A DNA stretch of 64,000 bases from Azophilus sp965221755 (GTDB taxonomy: Bacteria > Pseudomonadota > Gammaproteobacteria > Pseudomonadales > Azotimanducaceae): positions 1,736,001 through 1,800,000 of the forward strand of contig OZ244921.1 in NCBI GenBank assembly GCA_965221755.1. Reading direction: 5' to 3'. Every line of letters starts with the position of its first letter. Within the stretch, counting starts at the first letter, position 1. The notes beneath the pieces are model-generated. The model did not search any database and was not told where the DNA came from. It saw nothing but the letters and a program-made list of their open reading frames with translations. Shown piece after piece: positions 8,820 to 19,854 of this stretch. The position numbers and the translations under genes were made by a program.

Positions 8820-10324
8820 ATGACGAATCCCGACGTGTTCGGGCACGTTGCGACGCGGGAGCTGACCCGCGAGGACCAGGCAAGGATTCGCAAGTTGTAC
8901 CGGGCAGGGCGCTTCGATCTGGTGTTTCCTGCGGGTTCCGCAGCGCAGCCCGCCCTGCTCGTCGGGCGGGCACCGCAGATGGCCCAGCTTTCCGCCCTCG
9001 CCAACGAATTGTTCGACCCTCCTGACGCGCCGCGCTCGAAGTTTGGCGTGGTCCTGCACGGCCCACGGGGGACGGGCAAGACAGCGCTCCTTGATGCCTT
9101 CGCCAAAGGCGTTGCGCACGCCGAGAGCCGAATCATCCAATTGACAGGTGCCGCACTCAGTTCACCGGAGCGTCTCATTCACTCGCTGATGATGCGCTTG
9201 CCCCCGCGCCAGGGCGTTCAACCGGCACGAGAAGCGTGGATGAACTCAAGGGCGGTGCCGGTCTCCTTGGCGGACGGATGAAGCGGGAGGTTGAGTCGTA
9301 CGCGCACACCCAAGGCGAACGCCCTGAAAAAGCTTCCGTTGAAGCGGCCATTCGGCATTTGGCAAGTTCAGATCAAAGTGCGCCCGCATCCTTGGCCCTG
9401 ACCTTTGACGAGGCGCACCAAGCTGACCCTGCGGCGCTAGGAGAGCTACTCAACGCTGTCCGAAGTCTGGCCGGAGGCGCGAACGTCTTGCCTATCGTGG
9501 TCGTTCTAGCGGGCACCCCCGACCTGCTCGACGTGCTGTGGGATCCAAACTGTAGGGCGTCATGGTTCCTCGACCGGGCGACTGACGCTGGTCGGCTCGC
9601 CCCCGTGCCCAACGACCTTAGCCCCGGCGACTGCACCCTAGCGCTGTCGGCACCGCTCGCAGCGGCCGGTTTAGGCTTCAACAGTGACCTGTTGCATAAG
9701 GCGGTCGAAGCTTGCAAGGGCAGCCCTTCGTTCACTCAAGTTTTGGGCCTTGCGGCGCTTAAGTCAGCAGCAGGGGGCAACGGCTTCGCCGACTTCTCCC
9801 CGGACGGCGATATCCTCGCTGAGTTCAACGCCAAGGCACAAGCCCGCTACAGAACTGCTTGGGCCGACTTGGACCGCCACGGCCTGACGGGCTGCGCGCG
9901 GCAGCTAGGCGCCCTGTGGCGTTCCAGGGGCGCAGCGGGGACCGACGGCAGGATCACGAAACCACTGGTGGACCGAGCAATTGGCTCCGGGCTGGATCAC
10001 GCGCCTGATGGCACGGTGCCAAAGACCCCGATGACTGCCCATGAGGCGCAGGCGCACTTCAAACACTTGGGCTTACTTTGGTCGGTGACCGGGCATGCGG
10101 AGGGGCCTTGGAGCTTGGGCCTGCCGTCGTTTTTCGACCATGCCGAAGCGGTCTTCCATGATCGGGACTTCCCGGCGCACCATGCGGCGCTGCCTGCGCT
10201 GGAAGCCGACATGGAAAGCCTTCTCCAGCCTTTGCCGGTCCCTGAAGCCGCCGAAGGCTCGGACGATGTCGGTGGCTGCCTGCGGCGGGAGATTAGCCAG
10301 TCGAAGGTTCAGTCTGGGGAATGA
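8820..10324 (+). pseudogene. AAA-type ATPase, frameshifted
   Basis: Two frames together make one ATPase. The first (ATG 8820, MTNPDVFGHVATREL; stop 9279-9281) carries Walker A (LHGPRGTGKTALLDAF). The second (open through 9236 to 10324) carries the Walker B-like LALTFDEAHQAD and a C-terminal region of about 250 residues with no recognised domain. The frame change lies at or before about 9236, and no stop blocks the second frame for at least 60 bases upstream. A sequencing error or programmed shift cannot be excluded. It is the second broken gene in the 8.2-11.4 kb segment. Confidence 0.75.
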
Positions 10325-10394
10325 TGATGCAGGCAGTTAACTTCAGGCAAGGTGCGGGCGAGTCGGGACTTCGCCTACGCGTTGGCACGGACGA

Positions 10395-11421
10395 TCAGCA
10401 TCCGCTCCAGAAAATCTCATGAGCCTCCCGCGGGCGACCCTCCAGCAGGATTGCTGACACCCGCTCCGCAGCCTCGTCCAGTGTCCCGCACCCGGCGCAG
10501 ACCTCAAACAGTTCGCTCTCCACCAGCCGGTCCAGCCCAAAGTTGTCAGCAAGCCTCCGCATTACCCAAAGACCAACCGACAACATGCGCTGCACGTCAT
10601 CAAGGGAGCCTTCCAGTTGTGCGCAGGCGAAAAATCCATTAGTCCAGATGTCCTCAACGCCATAGGGAGTACTCGAACCCCCCGCGAACGTCCTTCGCCC
10701 AAGATCGATGCGCACCCTCTCGCAGATTGCCGTCATCAACTTCGGATACTGAATCAAGCCGAGCGGAGAATCGGGCGTGGAGCCATCTCGGGGAATGCCG
10801 GGAACTCGACCGCTCAGCAGATGGTTTATCCATCCCAGCACAGCCCACATCAGGAAAAGCGCGGCCTCGATCAGGGCGCTCGTCTTGACGGACAAAGTGG
10901 GCGCCAGAAAGCTGGCTTGCGATGATCTCGCCGGGTGCCGCCGCATGCGGACAACTGTGGGCCAGCTCGCCCAAAACGTCCTTGGCCCAGTGCGCTGCCG
11001 GGATCACGTCGCCGCACGAGTAGCTCGCCCCGCAGGGTACCTTCGGATGGAAGTCCTCGCTTGTGACGAGTTTCGACACGCCCTCGAACGTTTCTGGCGA
11101 GATGCCCGACAACCCCGCGGCCCAAGAATACAGTTTCGCGTATCCAATGCAGCGAGCCGTTTCGCCGTCAAGCCACGGCGGCGACGCAATCGCGTGCGTG
11201 TGCGAAATCTCAGCTGTTACCGTGTCCGGTTCCGTGACCGCCTCCGCATCGCGGTGTCCCACAAGCGTGTTTGCGCCGTACACGCGAACGATGAGATCCC
11301 TCACCAAAGCCTGCAAGTGCCGATGCTCAGCGGCGAGGCGCCCCAAGCTGGCGACCCAAAGACGCGGCGCACTTCGCCGAGCGACGTGGTCGAGGCATTC
11401 AGCCAAATCGCCGACCGCCAT
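10395..11421 (-). pseudogene. aromatic amino acid lyase (HAL/PAL family), shortened and frameshifted
   Basis: The first frame (11421 down) shows VRVYGANTLVGH, matching the VYGxNTGFG motif, then SHTHAIASPPWLDGETAR and FHPKVPCGASYSCGDVIPAA, equivalent to the MIO region. The cofactor triad normally Ala-Ser-Gly reads Ser-Cys-Gly. A second frame (about 10930 to 10395) holds the C-terminal part (LGLIQYPKLMTAI, SLDDVQRMLSVG). Together they span about 340 residues against about 500 in the family, with the central QD/YS region missing. This looks like a decayed lyase; the substrate is unknown. Confidence 0.65.
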
Positions 11422-12083
11422 CGCTTCCTTCCCCGAAGGACCAGCAGCGGCAGAACGCAGACGAATAGCAGCGCGATGTTGAGCATCAGGTCCGGCGGAA
11501 GCACCCTTGCCGCATCAATGGGCCCAATGACGCGATCATCGGGCACCCTTCCGGCGCCTGCGGCGGCAAACAGCTGCAAAATGAAGTTCATTGCCGCTTT
11601 GGCGATGACCTGTGAGCTAATGTGGCGTTCAGCCACAACCGCTCGCGAACCTGCTGATGAGCCCGACAGTGAGGGAAGACAACCCGTTGCCGGTTGTCGC
11701 AGTCGTCCACTTGGGAGCGACTGCCCATGCTCGATCCTTCGTTTGCCAATTTCCGTCCACGGGCTTGCCCGACCACTGGTGCCGGGCCGTTGACAAACCT
11801 CAATCGAGCAATTGATTCTCCCGCCTATTCGCCGGGCTTGGGTAGCTACTCCCGCGCCGGACTATGGCTGTGTTATTCAGCGGGCAACCCGACGTAGCGG
11901 ATCGGCCCGATGAGATTTGCCGAGGCTGACGGTACAATGCCTCTCCTGATGTGTCAAACGGGAACGCAGTTCCCCCGAAATTCCTAACCCACCGCAGGCC
12001 CCTTGAGTATCGCTGCGCAAAGACTTAGCCTCAGCGAATACGCAGCGGAATTCTCCGGGACAATCGAAACAGGTAGAACGGCA
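11422..12083. other. gap without a confident gene
   Basis: A minus-strand frame at about 11301-11636 encodes a possible membrane segment (LMLNIALLFVCVLPLLVLRG) but overlaps the lyase remnant in another frame and has no family resemblance I recognise. The rest, up to the frmA start, shows no gene, repeat or clear terminator. Confidence 0.4.
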
Positions 12084-13190
<1,107 letters not shown>

Positions 13191-13203
13191 GGAGGCAGCG
13201 GAC

Positions 13204-14223
13204 ATGAACCAAGCCGATTGGCTGACCCAGGTCAGCGAGGGCATCATCGACCCGGAACGCCCGATCTGCGACCCCCACCACCATCTCTGGGACCGACCGA
13301 GCCACCGCTACCTGATCGATGAACTCATCGCCGACACCGGCAGCGGCCACAACGTCGTCAGCACCGTGTTCGTGGAATGCGCCAGCATGTACCGGGCCGA
13401 CGGCCCGGAGGCGCTGCGGCCGGTGGGCGAAACCGAATTCGTCAGCGGCGTGGCGGCGATGTCGGCGTCGGGCGGCTACGGGGCCACGCGCGCCTGTGCC
13501 GGCATCGTCAGTTACGCAGACTTGACCTTGGGCAGCGCCGCCGGCGAAGTGCTTGACGCCCACATCGCCGTCAGCCCGCGCTTGCGCGGCATTCGCCACG
13601 CGGCGGGTTGGGACGCCAGCGACGCCGTCCGCAACTCGCACACCAATCCCAGCGAGCATCTGCTGGCCGACCCCAAGTTCCGCCAAGGGTTCGCCGAACT
13701 CGACCGGCGCGGCCTGTCGTTCGACGCCTGGCTCTATCACCGCCAGATTCCGGAGCTGACCGACTTGGCCCGCGCCTTCCCGGGCACCACCATCATCTTC
13801 GACCACTTCGGTGGCCCCTTGGGCATCGGCCCCTACGCCGGCCAGCGCGAGGCGATCTTCGCGCAATGGCGCAAGGACGTGGCCGAGCTGGCCAGCTGCG
13901 AAAACGTATGCGCCAAGCTCGGCGGGCTGGTGATGCCGATCAACGGCTTCGGCTTCCACAAACGCAAGCGGCCCGCCACGTCCGACGAGCTTGTGGCCGC
14001 CACTGGCCGCTACTACCGCCATGCCATCGACAGCTTCGGCGCCCGCCGCTGCATGTTCGAGAGCAATTTCCCGGTGGACAAGGCCAGCTGCTCCTACGCC
14101 GTGCTGTGGAATTCATTCAAGAAGTTGGTGGCCGATGCATCCGAGGCGGAGAAGGCTTGGCTCTTTCACGATGCCGCCGCCACTGCGTACCGTCTGGACT
14201 CCCTTGCGGAACAGCCGGCGTGA
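13204..14223 (+). CDS. amidohydrolase-2 family hydrolase
   Basis: A 339-residue TIM-barrel protein of the PF04909 type. CDPHHHLWD carries the N-terminal metal-binding HxH, FDHFGGPLG another conserved His, and MFESNFPVD the C-terminal region of the family. Relatives include lactone and pyrone-dicarboxylate hydrolases and decarboxylases; no substrate can be named. It has a strong GAGGAGG ribosome-binding sequence and lies 13 bases after frmA, so the two are probably co-transcribed. Confidence 0.82.
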   Translation: MNQADWLTQVSEGIIDPERPICDPHHHLWDRPSHRYLIDELIADTGSGHNVVSTVFVECASMYRADGPEALRPVGETEFVSGVAAMSASGGYGATRACAGIVSYADLTLGSAAGEVLDAHIAVSPRLRGIRHAAGWDASDAVRNSHTNPSEHLLADPKFRQGFAELDRRGLSFDAWLYHRQIPELTDLARAFPGTTIIFDHFGGPLGIGPYAGQREAIFAQWRKDVAELASCENVCAKLGGLVMPINGFGFHKRKRPATSDELVAATGRYYRHAIDSFGARRCMFESNFPVDKASCSYAVLWNSFKKLVADASEAEKAWLFHDAAATAYRLDSLAEQPA

Positions 14224-14262
14224 GCCAAACGTCATGCGTCGCAATTGAGGGGTGCCTGAGTC

Positions 14263-14937
14263 ATGGATGAGCGGCTTGGAGAACAATCTGGGCTAAAAGT
14301 CATCGGCGCTGGCTTCGGGCGCAACGGGACCCTGTCGCTCAAGCTGGCGCTGGAGCAAATCGGCTTCGGTCCCTGCTACCACATGCTGGAAGTGCGCCGG
14401 AGCCCGGAGCATGTCGCCGTCTGGCGACAGGCCGCAGCCGGTGGGCCGGTGGACTGGGCAACGCTTTTCCGGAACTATCAAGCTACCGTGGACTGGCCCT
14501 CCTGCAACTATTGGGAAGCGCAGTTGGCGGCGTTCCCGGACGCCAAGGTGATTCTCTCGGAACGGGATCCGGAAGCTTGGTACGCCAGCGTTATGAACAC
14601 CATCTACCCCAGTTCGGCCGAGGCCCGGGAGAAGGCTCGCGAAAGCGCCGATCCGGCCGGCCTGGCAAGTTCGGCGATGGTTTATGAGGTGATCTGGGAT
14701 GGCGTGTTTGACGGCCGAATGGACGACAAGGATCATGTGATTGACTGCTACCTCGCGCACAACGAGCGGGTGAAACGGCTGCTGCCGAGCGACAAGCTGC
14801 TGGTCTTCAACCCGGCCCAAGGCTGGTCGCCGCTGTGCGAGTTCCTTGGCTGCCCGCAGCCGGACGGGCTCTTCCCCAGCGTCAACAGCACCGCCCAGTT
14901 TCAGACCCATATCCGCACGGGGGCCAGCGCCCCCTAA
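14263..14937 (+). CDS. sulfotransferase-family protein
   Basis: 224 residues with a P-loop-like PAPS-binding segment near the N-terminus (VIGAGFGRNGTLSLKLALE) and VILSERDPEAWYASV, features of the Sulfotransfer_4 family. The acceptor is unknown. It lies 39 bases after the amidohydrolase gene on the same strand. The following 165 bases, before the convergent amidase, hold no clear gene. Confidence 0.75.
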   Translation: MDERLGEQSGLKVIGAGFGRNGTLSLKLALEQIGFGPCYHMLEVRRSPEHVAVWRQAAAGGPVDWATLFRNYQATVDWPSCNYWEAQLAAFPDAKVILSERDPEAWYASVMNTIYPSSAEAREKARESADPAGLASSAMVYEVIWDGVFDGRMDDKDHVIDCYLAHNERVKRLLPSDKLLVFNPAQGWSPLCEFLGCPQPDGLFPSVNSTAQFQTHIRTGASAP

Positions 14938-15102
14938 CCCGAGCAGCGCCAGTGAGTTGAAGTCCTCGCCGAACTGCTGCGCTGCGATGCCTTTGAATTC
15001 AACCTCGAGGACAGCAGCTCGATGCAGTGACCTCGATAGGCCATTCGATAGTGCTCACAGCCCACCGGAGGGATAGACCAAAGGGCCCGGCAAGTCCACC
15101 GC

Positions 15103-16563
15103 CTACTCCGCCTGAGGCGCGGGCCGCTCCTCGACAATCGGGGGCCGAATCCTGCCGTGTCCGGTGGCCTGCTCGAACAGGCGCCCCGCCTGGAGCGCCT
15201 TGAGGTCCCGGCCCGGCGCGGCGACGATCTGCAGGCCCACTGGCCGGCCGTCCGAGGTGAAGCCGCCGGGCACGGAGAGGGCGGGAGCTGCGAGGACCGT
15301 GATGGCGCAGCAAACCGCCATCCAGTCGATGTAGGTACACATGGGCTGGCCGTTGATCTCGCGCACCCACTCCTCGCCAATCGGGAAGGGCGCCACTTGG
15401 GCGGCGGGGCACAGCAGCGCGTCGTAGCGCTCGAAAAACCGCACCGCACCACGATAGATTTGGGTGCGCTCCAGCTCCGCGTCAATCAGCTCATCGGCGG
15501 TGAGGCTCAAGCCCTTGTCGATGTTCCACAGCGCCGTGTCCTTGGCCTGTTGGCGCCAATCCGGCACTTGGCGGTCCAGCTGCTTGCCCAGGACGGCCAA
15601 CCCCGCTGCCCGTTGCGCCTGGAACACGGCCATGGCGCCATCGAGATTCGGACAGGCCTCCTCCACCTCGGCACCGAGGTCCGCGAAGACCGCCCCGGCT
15701 TGGTTGATTCGCTCCCGCACTTCCGGCTGCACCGGCAAACCGCCCAAGTCGCCGCTAACCGCGATGCGCAGGCTCCGCGGGTCGCAGTCGAGAGAGCCGC
15801 CGAACGCAGCGCAAGGCTCCATTCGGGAGAGCGGATCGGCGGCGCAGTAGCCCGATTGCGCCGACAGCAGCAAGGCCGCATCGTCAATGTTTCGGGCCAT
15901 GGGGCCGAGCGTGCTCAACCGCGCCAGCCAGCCGAAAGCGCGCTGCTCCGGCACCCTGCCAATGGAGGGGCGAAAGCCCACCACATTGCAGAACGCGGCA
16001 GGATTGCGCAGCGAGCCGCCCATGTCGCTGCCGTCGGCGATGGCCAGCATGCCGGTGGCCAAGGCGGCGGCCGCGCCGCCGCTGCTGCCGCCCGCGGTTC
16101 GATTGGGATCGTAGGGATTGCAGGTGGCGCCGAAGAGCGCGTTGAAGGTGTTGGAGCCGAGTCCGAATTCGGGCACATTGGTTTTGCCGATGACGATGGC
16201 GCCCGCTTGGCGCATGCGGGCGGTGACTTCGCCATCGGCCTTGGCCACGGCCCCAGCGAAGGGCCGAAAGCCGAAGGTGGTGGGAAAGCCCTCGGCGTCC
16301 TCCAAATCCTTCACCGCCAGCGGCAGGCCCGCCAAGGGGCCGCCCCGTTCACCGCGGGCACGGGCTTGATCCTGCGCCCGCGCCGCCGCCAACGCCTCCT
16401 CCCGAGGCAGCAGGTTGACGATGGCGTTGACCTTCGGATTGAGCCGCTCGATTTGATCGTAAGCCGCCGCCATCAACTCGGCTGCGGAAAGCGTCCCCGC
16501 ACGGATGGCTTGGTTGAGTTGGCGGGCGCTTTGCCAAACGAGGCCGGTCTGGGCTGCGGTCAC
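15103..16563 (-). CDS. amidase-signature family amidase
   Basis: A 486-residue amidase with the full Ser-cisSer-Lys triad: LAVKDLEDAEG (Lys), the GGSSGGAAAAL signature, and DGSDMGGSLRNPAAF (nucleophile Ser). It hydrolyses a carboxamide; it is not obviously the GatA subunit, since no gatB or gatC is near. It overlaps the phaR stop by 4 bases, so the pair is likely translationally coupled with phaR first. Confidence 0.88.
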   Translation of the reverse strand: MTAAQTGLVWQSARQLNQAIRAGTLSAAELMAAAYDQIERLNPKVNAIVNLLPREEALAAARAQDQARARGERGGPLAGLPLAVKDLEDAEGFPTTFGFRPFAGAVAKADGEVTARMRQAGAIVIGKTNVPEFGLGSNTFNALFGATCNPYDPNRTAGGSSGGAAAALATGMLAIADGSDMGGSLRNPAAFCNVVGFRPSIGRVPEQRAFGWLARLSTLGPMARNIDDAALLLSAQSGYCAADPLSRMEPCAAFGGSLDCDPRSLRIAVSGDLGGLPVQPEVRERINQAGAVFADLGAEVEEACPNLDGAMAVFQAQRAAGLAVLGKQLDRQVPDWRQQAKDTALWNIDKGLSLTADELIDAELERTQIYRGAVRFFERYDALLCPAAQVAPFPIGEEWVREINGQPMCTYIDWMAVCCAITVLAAPALSVPGGFTSDGRPVGLQIVAAPGRDLKALQAGRLFEQATGHGRIRPPIVEERPAPQAE

Positions 16564-17003
16564 GACCGGTCGGCTTCCGGCGGCTCCTCAGCCGGCGGCG
16601 GCGGGTTGCGGGAAGCTGCGCCGTCCAGGGCTTGCCGCATGAGGTTGAGCGGATTGAGCTCACTCAGTTGCCGCATGCGGGAGCGGAACTGATCCTGATG
16701 CTCCAGCAGGGTCAGCATGGACTGCTCGATGTAGCGGGAGGCCACGTTGCCCAGCCGGGCGCCGTAGAAACGGATGATTTGCTCGAGGGCGCGGTTGGTG
16801 AGCACCGGCTCGTGCCCCTCGGCCTCCTGCTCGGCAAGGATCTGCATGAGCACGGCGCGGGTGAGATCGCTGCCGTCGCGGCTGTCCGCCACGCTGATGC
16901 TCTCACCCTTGACGATGAGGCGGCGCAAGTCCTGCAGGGTGACGTACTTGCTGTCGGTCGTGTCGTACAACCGCCGATTCGGGTACTTCTTGAGCCGATG
17001 CAT
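16560..17003 (-). CDS. phaR: polyhydroxyalkanoate synthesis repressor PhaR
   Basis: A 147-residue protein starting MHRLKKYPNRRLYDTTDSKY, the hallmark of the PhaR DNA-binding N-terminal domain, followed by the PHB-accumulation regulatory region and a Pro-rich tail. PhaR represses phasin genes and is released by binding nascent PHA granules. A candidate operator lies before the phasin gene at 19.7 kb. The start follows the conserved N-terminus; longer in-frame starts exist. Confidence 0.93.
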   Translation of the reverse strand: MHRLKKYPNRRLYDTTDSKYVTLQDLRRLIVKGESISVADSRDGSDLTRAVLMQILAEQEAEGHEPVLTNRALEQIIRFYGARLGNVASRYIEQSMLTLLEHQDQFRSRMRQLSELNPLNLMRQALDGAASRNPPPPAEEPPEADRS

Positions 17004-17067
17004 TGGGCGTTCCGTCCCGCAGGTGGGCGTGGCTAGGGGGTGGCAAGGGGTGTTTTGGCGTGGCCGC

Positions 17068-17931
17068 TCAGGCCACCGGCGGGGACGCGGGATTGGGAAA
17101 AACGCAGGGCCGCAAGCCGCGGCGCCGGTCGAACTTGGCCCAGCTTTCCAAACGCTGGCCCAGCCGGTCGGCGACGACATGCAGCACCATGGGATGCACG
17201 GCCATGCCACTGTGGCTGCCGATGACCTCGATGTTCTCCGTCAGCTCCGACTCCCGTTCCATGCAGGCGCGCCAGTTCACCACGCCGTCAGTGCGGCTGT
17301 AGAGGGCGCTCACCGGCACCGGCGGCGGCAGCCGGGAATCCTGATGGGCCATCTCGGTGCGCATTTGCTCCACGGTGACGCCGGACATGGACTCAAACAG
17401 GCGCGCCACAAATGGGTTGGTGGAGCGATGGCTGGTGGCAGCGAAGGGGCTGCCCAAGGTGACGACAAAACGCACGGCGTCCGGGAACTCGCGCGCAATC
17501 TCACGGGCGTAAACGCCGCCCAAGCTCTGGCCGACTATGGAGATCGGCTCATCGTAGGTTTGGGTCAGACGGTAGAAGCGCCGCATGAGGCTGAGCAACT
17601 GCGCCGGGGCGCCGCGGTTGTTGCCGAGCAGCCAGGGCAGGGTGTTGTAGCCGAGCCGGGTGAGGAAACGCCGCAGCAGCAAGGTCGATCCATCGCCAGC
17701 GGCGAAGCCGGGCAGCACCAGCACCGGATGCCCGTCGCCCTTGGGCGCATTGGCCGTCAGCGCGGACCAAGCGACCGACAACGAGGAAAGCTCGCCAAGC
17801 ACCCTGGGAATCTCGGCGGCCAAGTACAAAAACGGCGGCGGCTGCGCTCGATGGCGCCTGACGTCAAGTTCCTCGTACACGCGATCTCCGCTTACTGTCA
17901 TCAAACCGTCATCAGGCCTCAGTGTCGCCAA
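17068..17931 (-). CDS. alpha/beta hydrolase (lipase/esterase-like)
   Basis: 287 residues. VLVLPGFAAGDGSTLLLRRF forms the oxyanion-hole region and ISIVGQSLGGVYAREIA the GxSxG nucleophile elbow; a GSHSGMAVHP segment near residue 245 could supply the catalytic His. Its position between phaR and the acyltransferase/phasin genes suggests a role in lipid or polyester turnover, but this is inference. It lies 64 bases upstream of phaR on the same strand. Confidence 0.72.
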   Translation of the reverse strand: MATLRPDDGLMTVSGDRVYEELDVRRHRAQPPPFLYLAAEIPRVLGELSSLSVAWSALTANAPKGDGHPVLVLPGFAAGDGSTLLLRRFLTRLGYNTLPWLLGNNRGAPAQLLSLMRRFYRLTQTYDEPISIVGQSLGGVYAREIAREFPDAVRFVVTLGSPFAATSHRSTNPFVARLFESMSGVTVEQMRTEMAHQDSRLPPPVPVSALYSRTDGVVNWRACMERESELTENIEVIGSHSGMAVHPMVLHVVADRLGQRLESWAKFDRRRGLRPCVFPNPASPPVA

Positions 17932-18169
17932 TTACCGTGCTCGGGTCAATCATTTTGTTGCAGTGCAATATCCGCAGTTTGCTAAGACTTTGGGGTTGAT
18001 TTGTCACAATCCAACCCTATATTGCCCCGCTCCCGGTGCGCGAAGCGCCCATTCAACAGACACCAAGGGCAGGGAAGGGGGCAATTCGGTGGTGGCACGC
18101 TATTTGCCTATGCCTTCCCGCATTGCTTTCAACGCGACTTATTTCACCGCGACTTAGAAGGAGCGAATC

Positions 18170-19672
18170 ATGTACAAGTTGAGCGCCACGGATGCCGGCT
18201 TCCTTTACGGCGAAACCCCGCTGAGTCCCATGCATGTCGCTTCCGTTCAGGTGCTGGCGCTGCCCGAAGGCGTCGCCGAGGATGAATTCATCGCCACGCT
18301 GAAGCCTTACATCAGCGCGCGCAGCCACTTGGTGCCCTACATCACCAACCGCCTTCAGGCCACGCCGTTCGATCTCGACCACCCATTGTGGGTGCGCGAC
18401 CCGGATTTCGACATTGACCGCCACATCTACCGGGTTGACGTGCGAGCGCCCGGCGGTCAAGCGGAGCTGGAGCAAACCATCGCCGAACTCCACGCCAAAC
18501 CCATGGAGCGCAACCGCCCCCTCTGGGAGATGGCCGTGCTCTGCGGCCTTGAGGACGAGGAAGGCTCCGGCAATCGCCGGGTGGCTTACTACAGCCGAGT
18601 GCATCATGCCTGCCTGGACGGCATGGCAGGTCAGGCAGCGACCATCAACCTGATGGACACGGAACCCGAAACGCAGGAGATTCCAAGCCCGGCCTGGGAA
18701 TTCGCCGAGCGGCCAGCCCAGCACAGTCCGGCTTCGTTGCTGGTGGATGCCTGCCGCAACTTCGCTCTCATGCAAGTGGATCAAATCACCCGCTGGCCGG
18801 AGCGGCTCAACGCCGCCGCCCGCCTATGGCAGCGCGCCCTCGATCCGAGCAGGAGCTTTGGCGCGCCCCAGGCGCCGGCACCCAAGACCATTTTCAATCG
18901 ACCCGTGTCCGCCGCCAGAACCTACGCCGTCGGCGAAGTGCCGGTGACGGACGTCAAAGCCGTCGGTCGCGCATTGGGCGCCACGGTGAACGATGTTTTC
19001 CTCGCCATTTGCGGCGGTGGCCTGCGCCGTTACCTCAAGGCTAGGGGAGAACTGCCCCAAGCGCCGCTCATCGCAGGCTGTCCGGTCTCCCTGCGCCAGC
19101 CCGGCGATGCGTCGCCAAACAACCAGGTCACGATGATGCAGGTGATGCTGGGCACCGACATCGCGGACGCCAAGACGCGCGTCTCGGCGGTGGCCGCCTC
19201 GGCAAGCTCGGCGAAGGCGGCAACCGCGGAAGCGGCGCCGCTGCTGACCGGCAATGCGTCCCTGCCGGGCTTGCCCGCCGCCTTGCGCGGTGCCGCGCTC
19301 TGGGCGGAGCAGGCGGGCGCCGGAGAGGGCCCTCAGCAAATCAATGTGGTCATATCCAACGTCCCGGGGCCGCGCCACACGCTTTATTCCAACGGCGCCC
19401 GGATGCTGACCCACTATCCGGTTTCGATTGCCGCACATGGCATGGGCGTCAACCTGACGGCGCAAAGCTATGACGGCGTCCTGTATCTGGGCATCACCGC
19501 CTGCGCCCGGGCATTGCCCGACGCCGACCGCCTGCGTGACGCGATCCTCGCCGAATTCAGCGAACTCAAGACCGCGGTCGCGCCCGGTGAGCCAACCCGC
19601 GCCATGACCAACGTGCATCAGCTTTCGCCGATGGCATCGCCGTCCGCGGAAAAGCTGCGTCAGGTGGCTTGA
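18170..19672 (+). CDS. wax ester synthase / diacylglycerol acyltransferase (WS/DGAT)
   Basis: A 500-residue bifunctional acyltransferase. The N-terminus (KLSATDAGFLYGETPLSPMH), the catalytic HHxxxDG motif in SRVHHACLDGMAGQA, and NVVISNVPGPR are diagnostic. It esterifies fatty alcohols or diacylglycerol with acyl-CoA to make neutral lipid inclusions. A good AAGGAG ribosome-binding sequence precedes ATG 18170. Its position beside phaR and a phasin indicates a storage-lipid locus. Confidence 0.93.
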   Translation: MYKLSATDAGFLYGETPLSPMHVASVQVLALPEGVAEDEFIATLKPYISARSHLVPYITNRLQATPFDLDHPLWVRDPDFDIDRHIYRVDVRAPGGQAELEQTIAELHAKPMERNRPLWEMAVLCGLEDEEGSGNRRVAYYSRVHHACLDGMAGQAATINLMDTEPETQEIPSPAWEFAERPAQHSPASLLVDACRNFALMQVDQITRWPERLNAAARLWQRALDPSRSFGAPQAPAPKTIFNRPVSAARTYAVGEVPVTDVKAVGRALGATVNDVFLAICGGGLRRYLKARGELPQAPLIAGCPVSLRQPGDASPNNQVTMMQVMLGTDIADAKTRVSAVAASASSAKAATAEAAPLLTGNASLPGLPAALRGAALWAEQAGAGEGPQQINVVISNVPGPRHTLYSNGARMLTHYPVSIAAHGMGVNLTAQSYDGVLYLGITACARALPDADRLRDAILAEFSELKTAVAPGEPTRAMTNVHQLSPMASPSAEKLRQVA

Positions 19673-19731
19673 CGGGCACTGACCGTGCTGGGGAGCGCAT
19701 TGCGGACATGGAAAAAAACCGAAAAAAAGTG

Positions 19732-19783
19732 TTGCAATGCACAATTGTGTGCTGCACAATACGCTAATTGTGCGTTGCAGCAA
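19732..19783. promoter_or_regulatory. candidate PhaR operator of the phasin gene
   Basis: An imperfect inverted repeat rich in TTGC/TGCA: the left arm TTGCAATGCACAATT pairs with the right arm AATTGTGCGTTGCAGCAA, with a further CTGCACAA between them. It is AT-rich against a GC-rich background and lies 71-123 bases before the phasin start. TGC-rich motifs are known PhaR targets and phaR is 2.7 kb away. The assignment is inference. Confidence 0.55.
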
Positions 19784-19854
19784 TGAGGGCGCACCAACGG
19801 TGGCGCGACGTGCGACGCCATCAACCGGACCAAAACTGACAGGAGACACCGCTA

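Noticed and set aside
10777..11793. 338-codon plus-strand frame opposite the lyase remnant
   Set aside because: Low-complexity, basic, with no family resemblance; the minus strand shows recognisable lyase motifs.
14938..15102. Protein-like minus-strand stretch (VEFKGIAAQQFGEDFNSLAL) downstream of the sulfotransferase
   Set aside because: Short, no start or family match; may be a gene remnant but cannot be supported.
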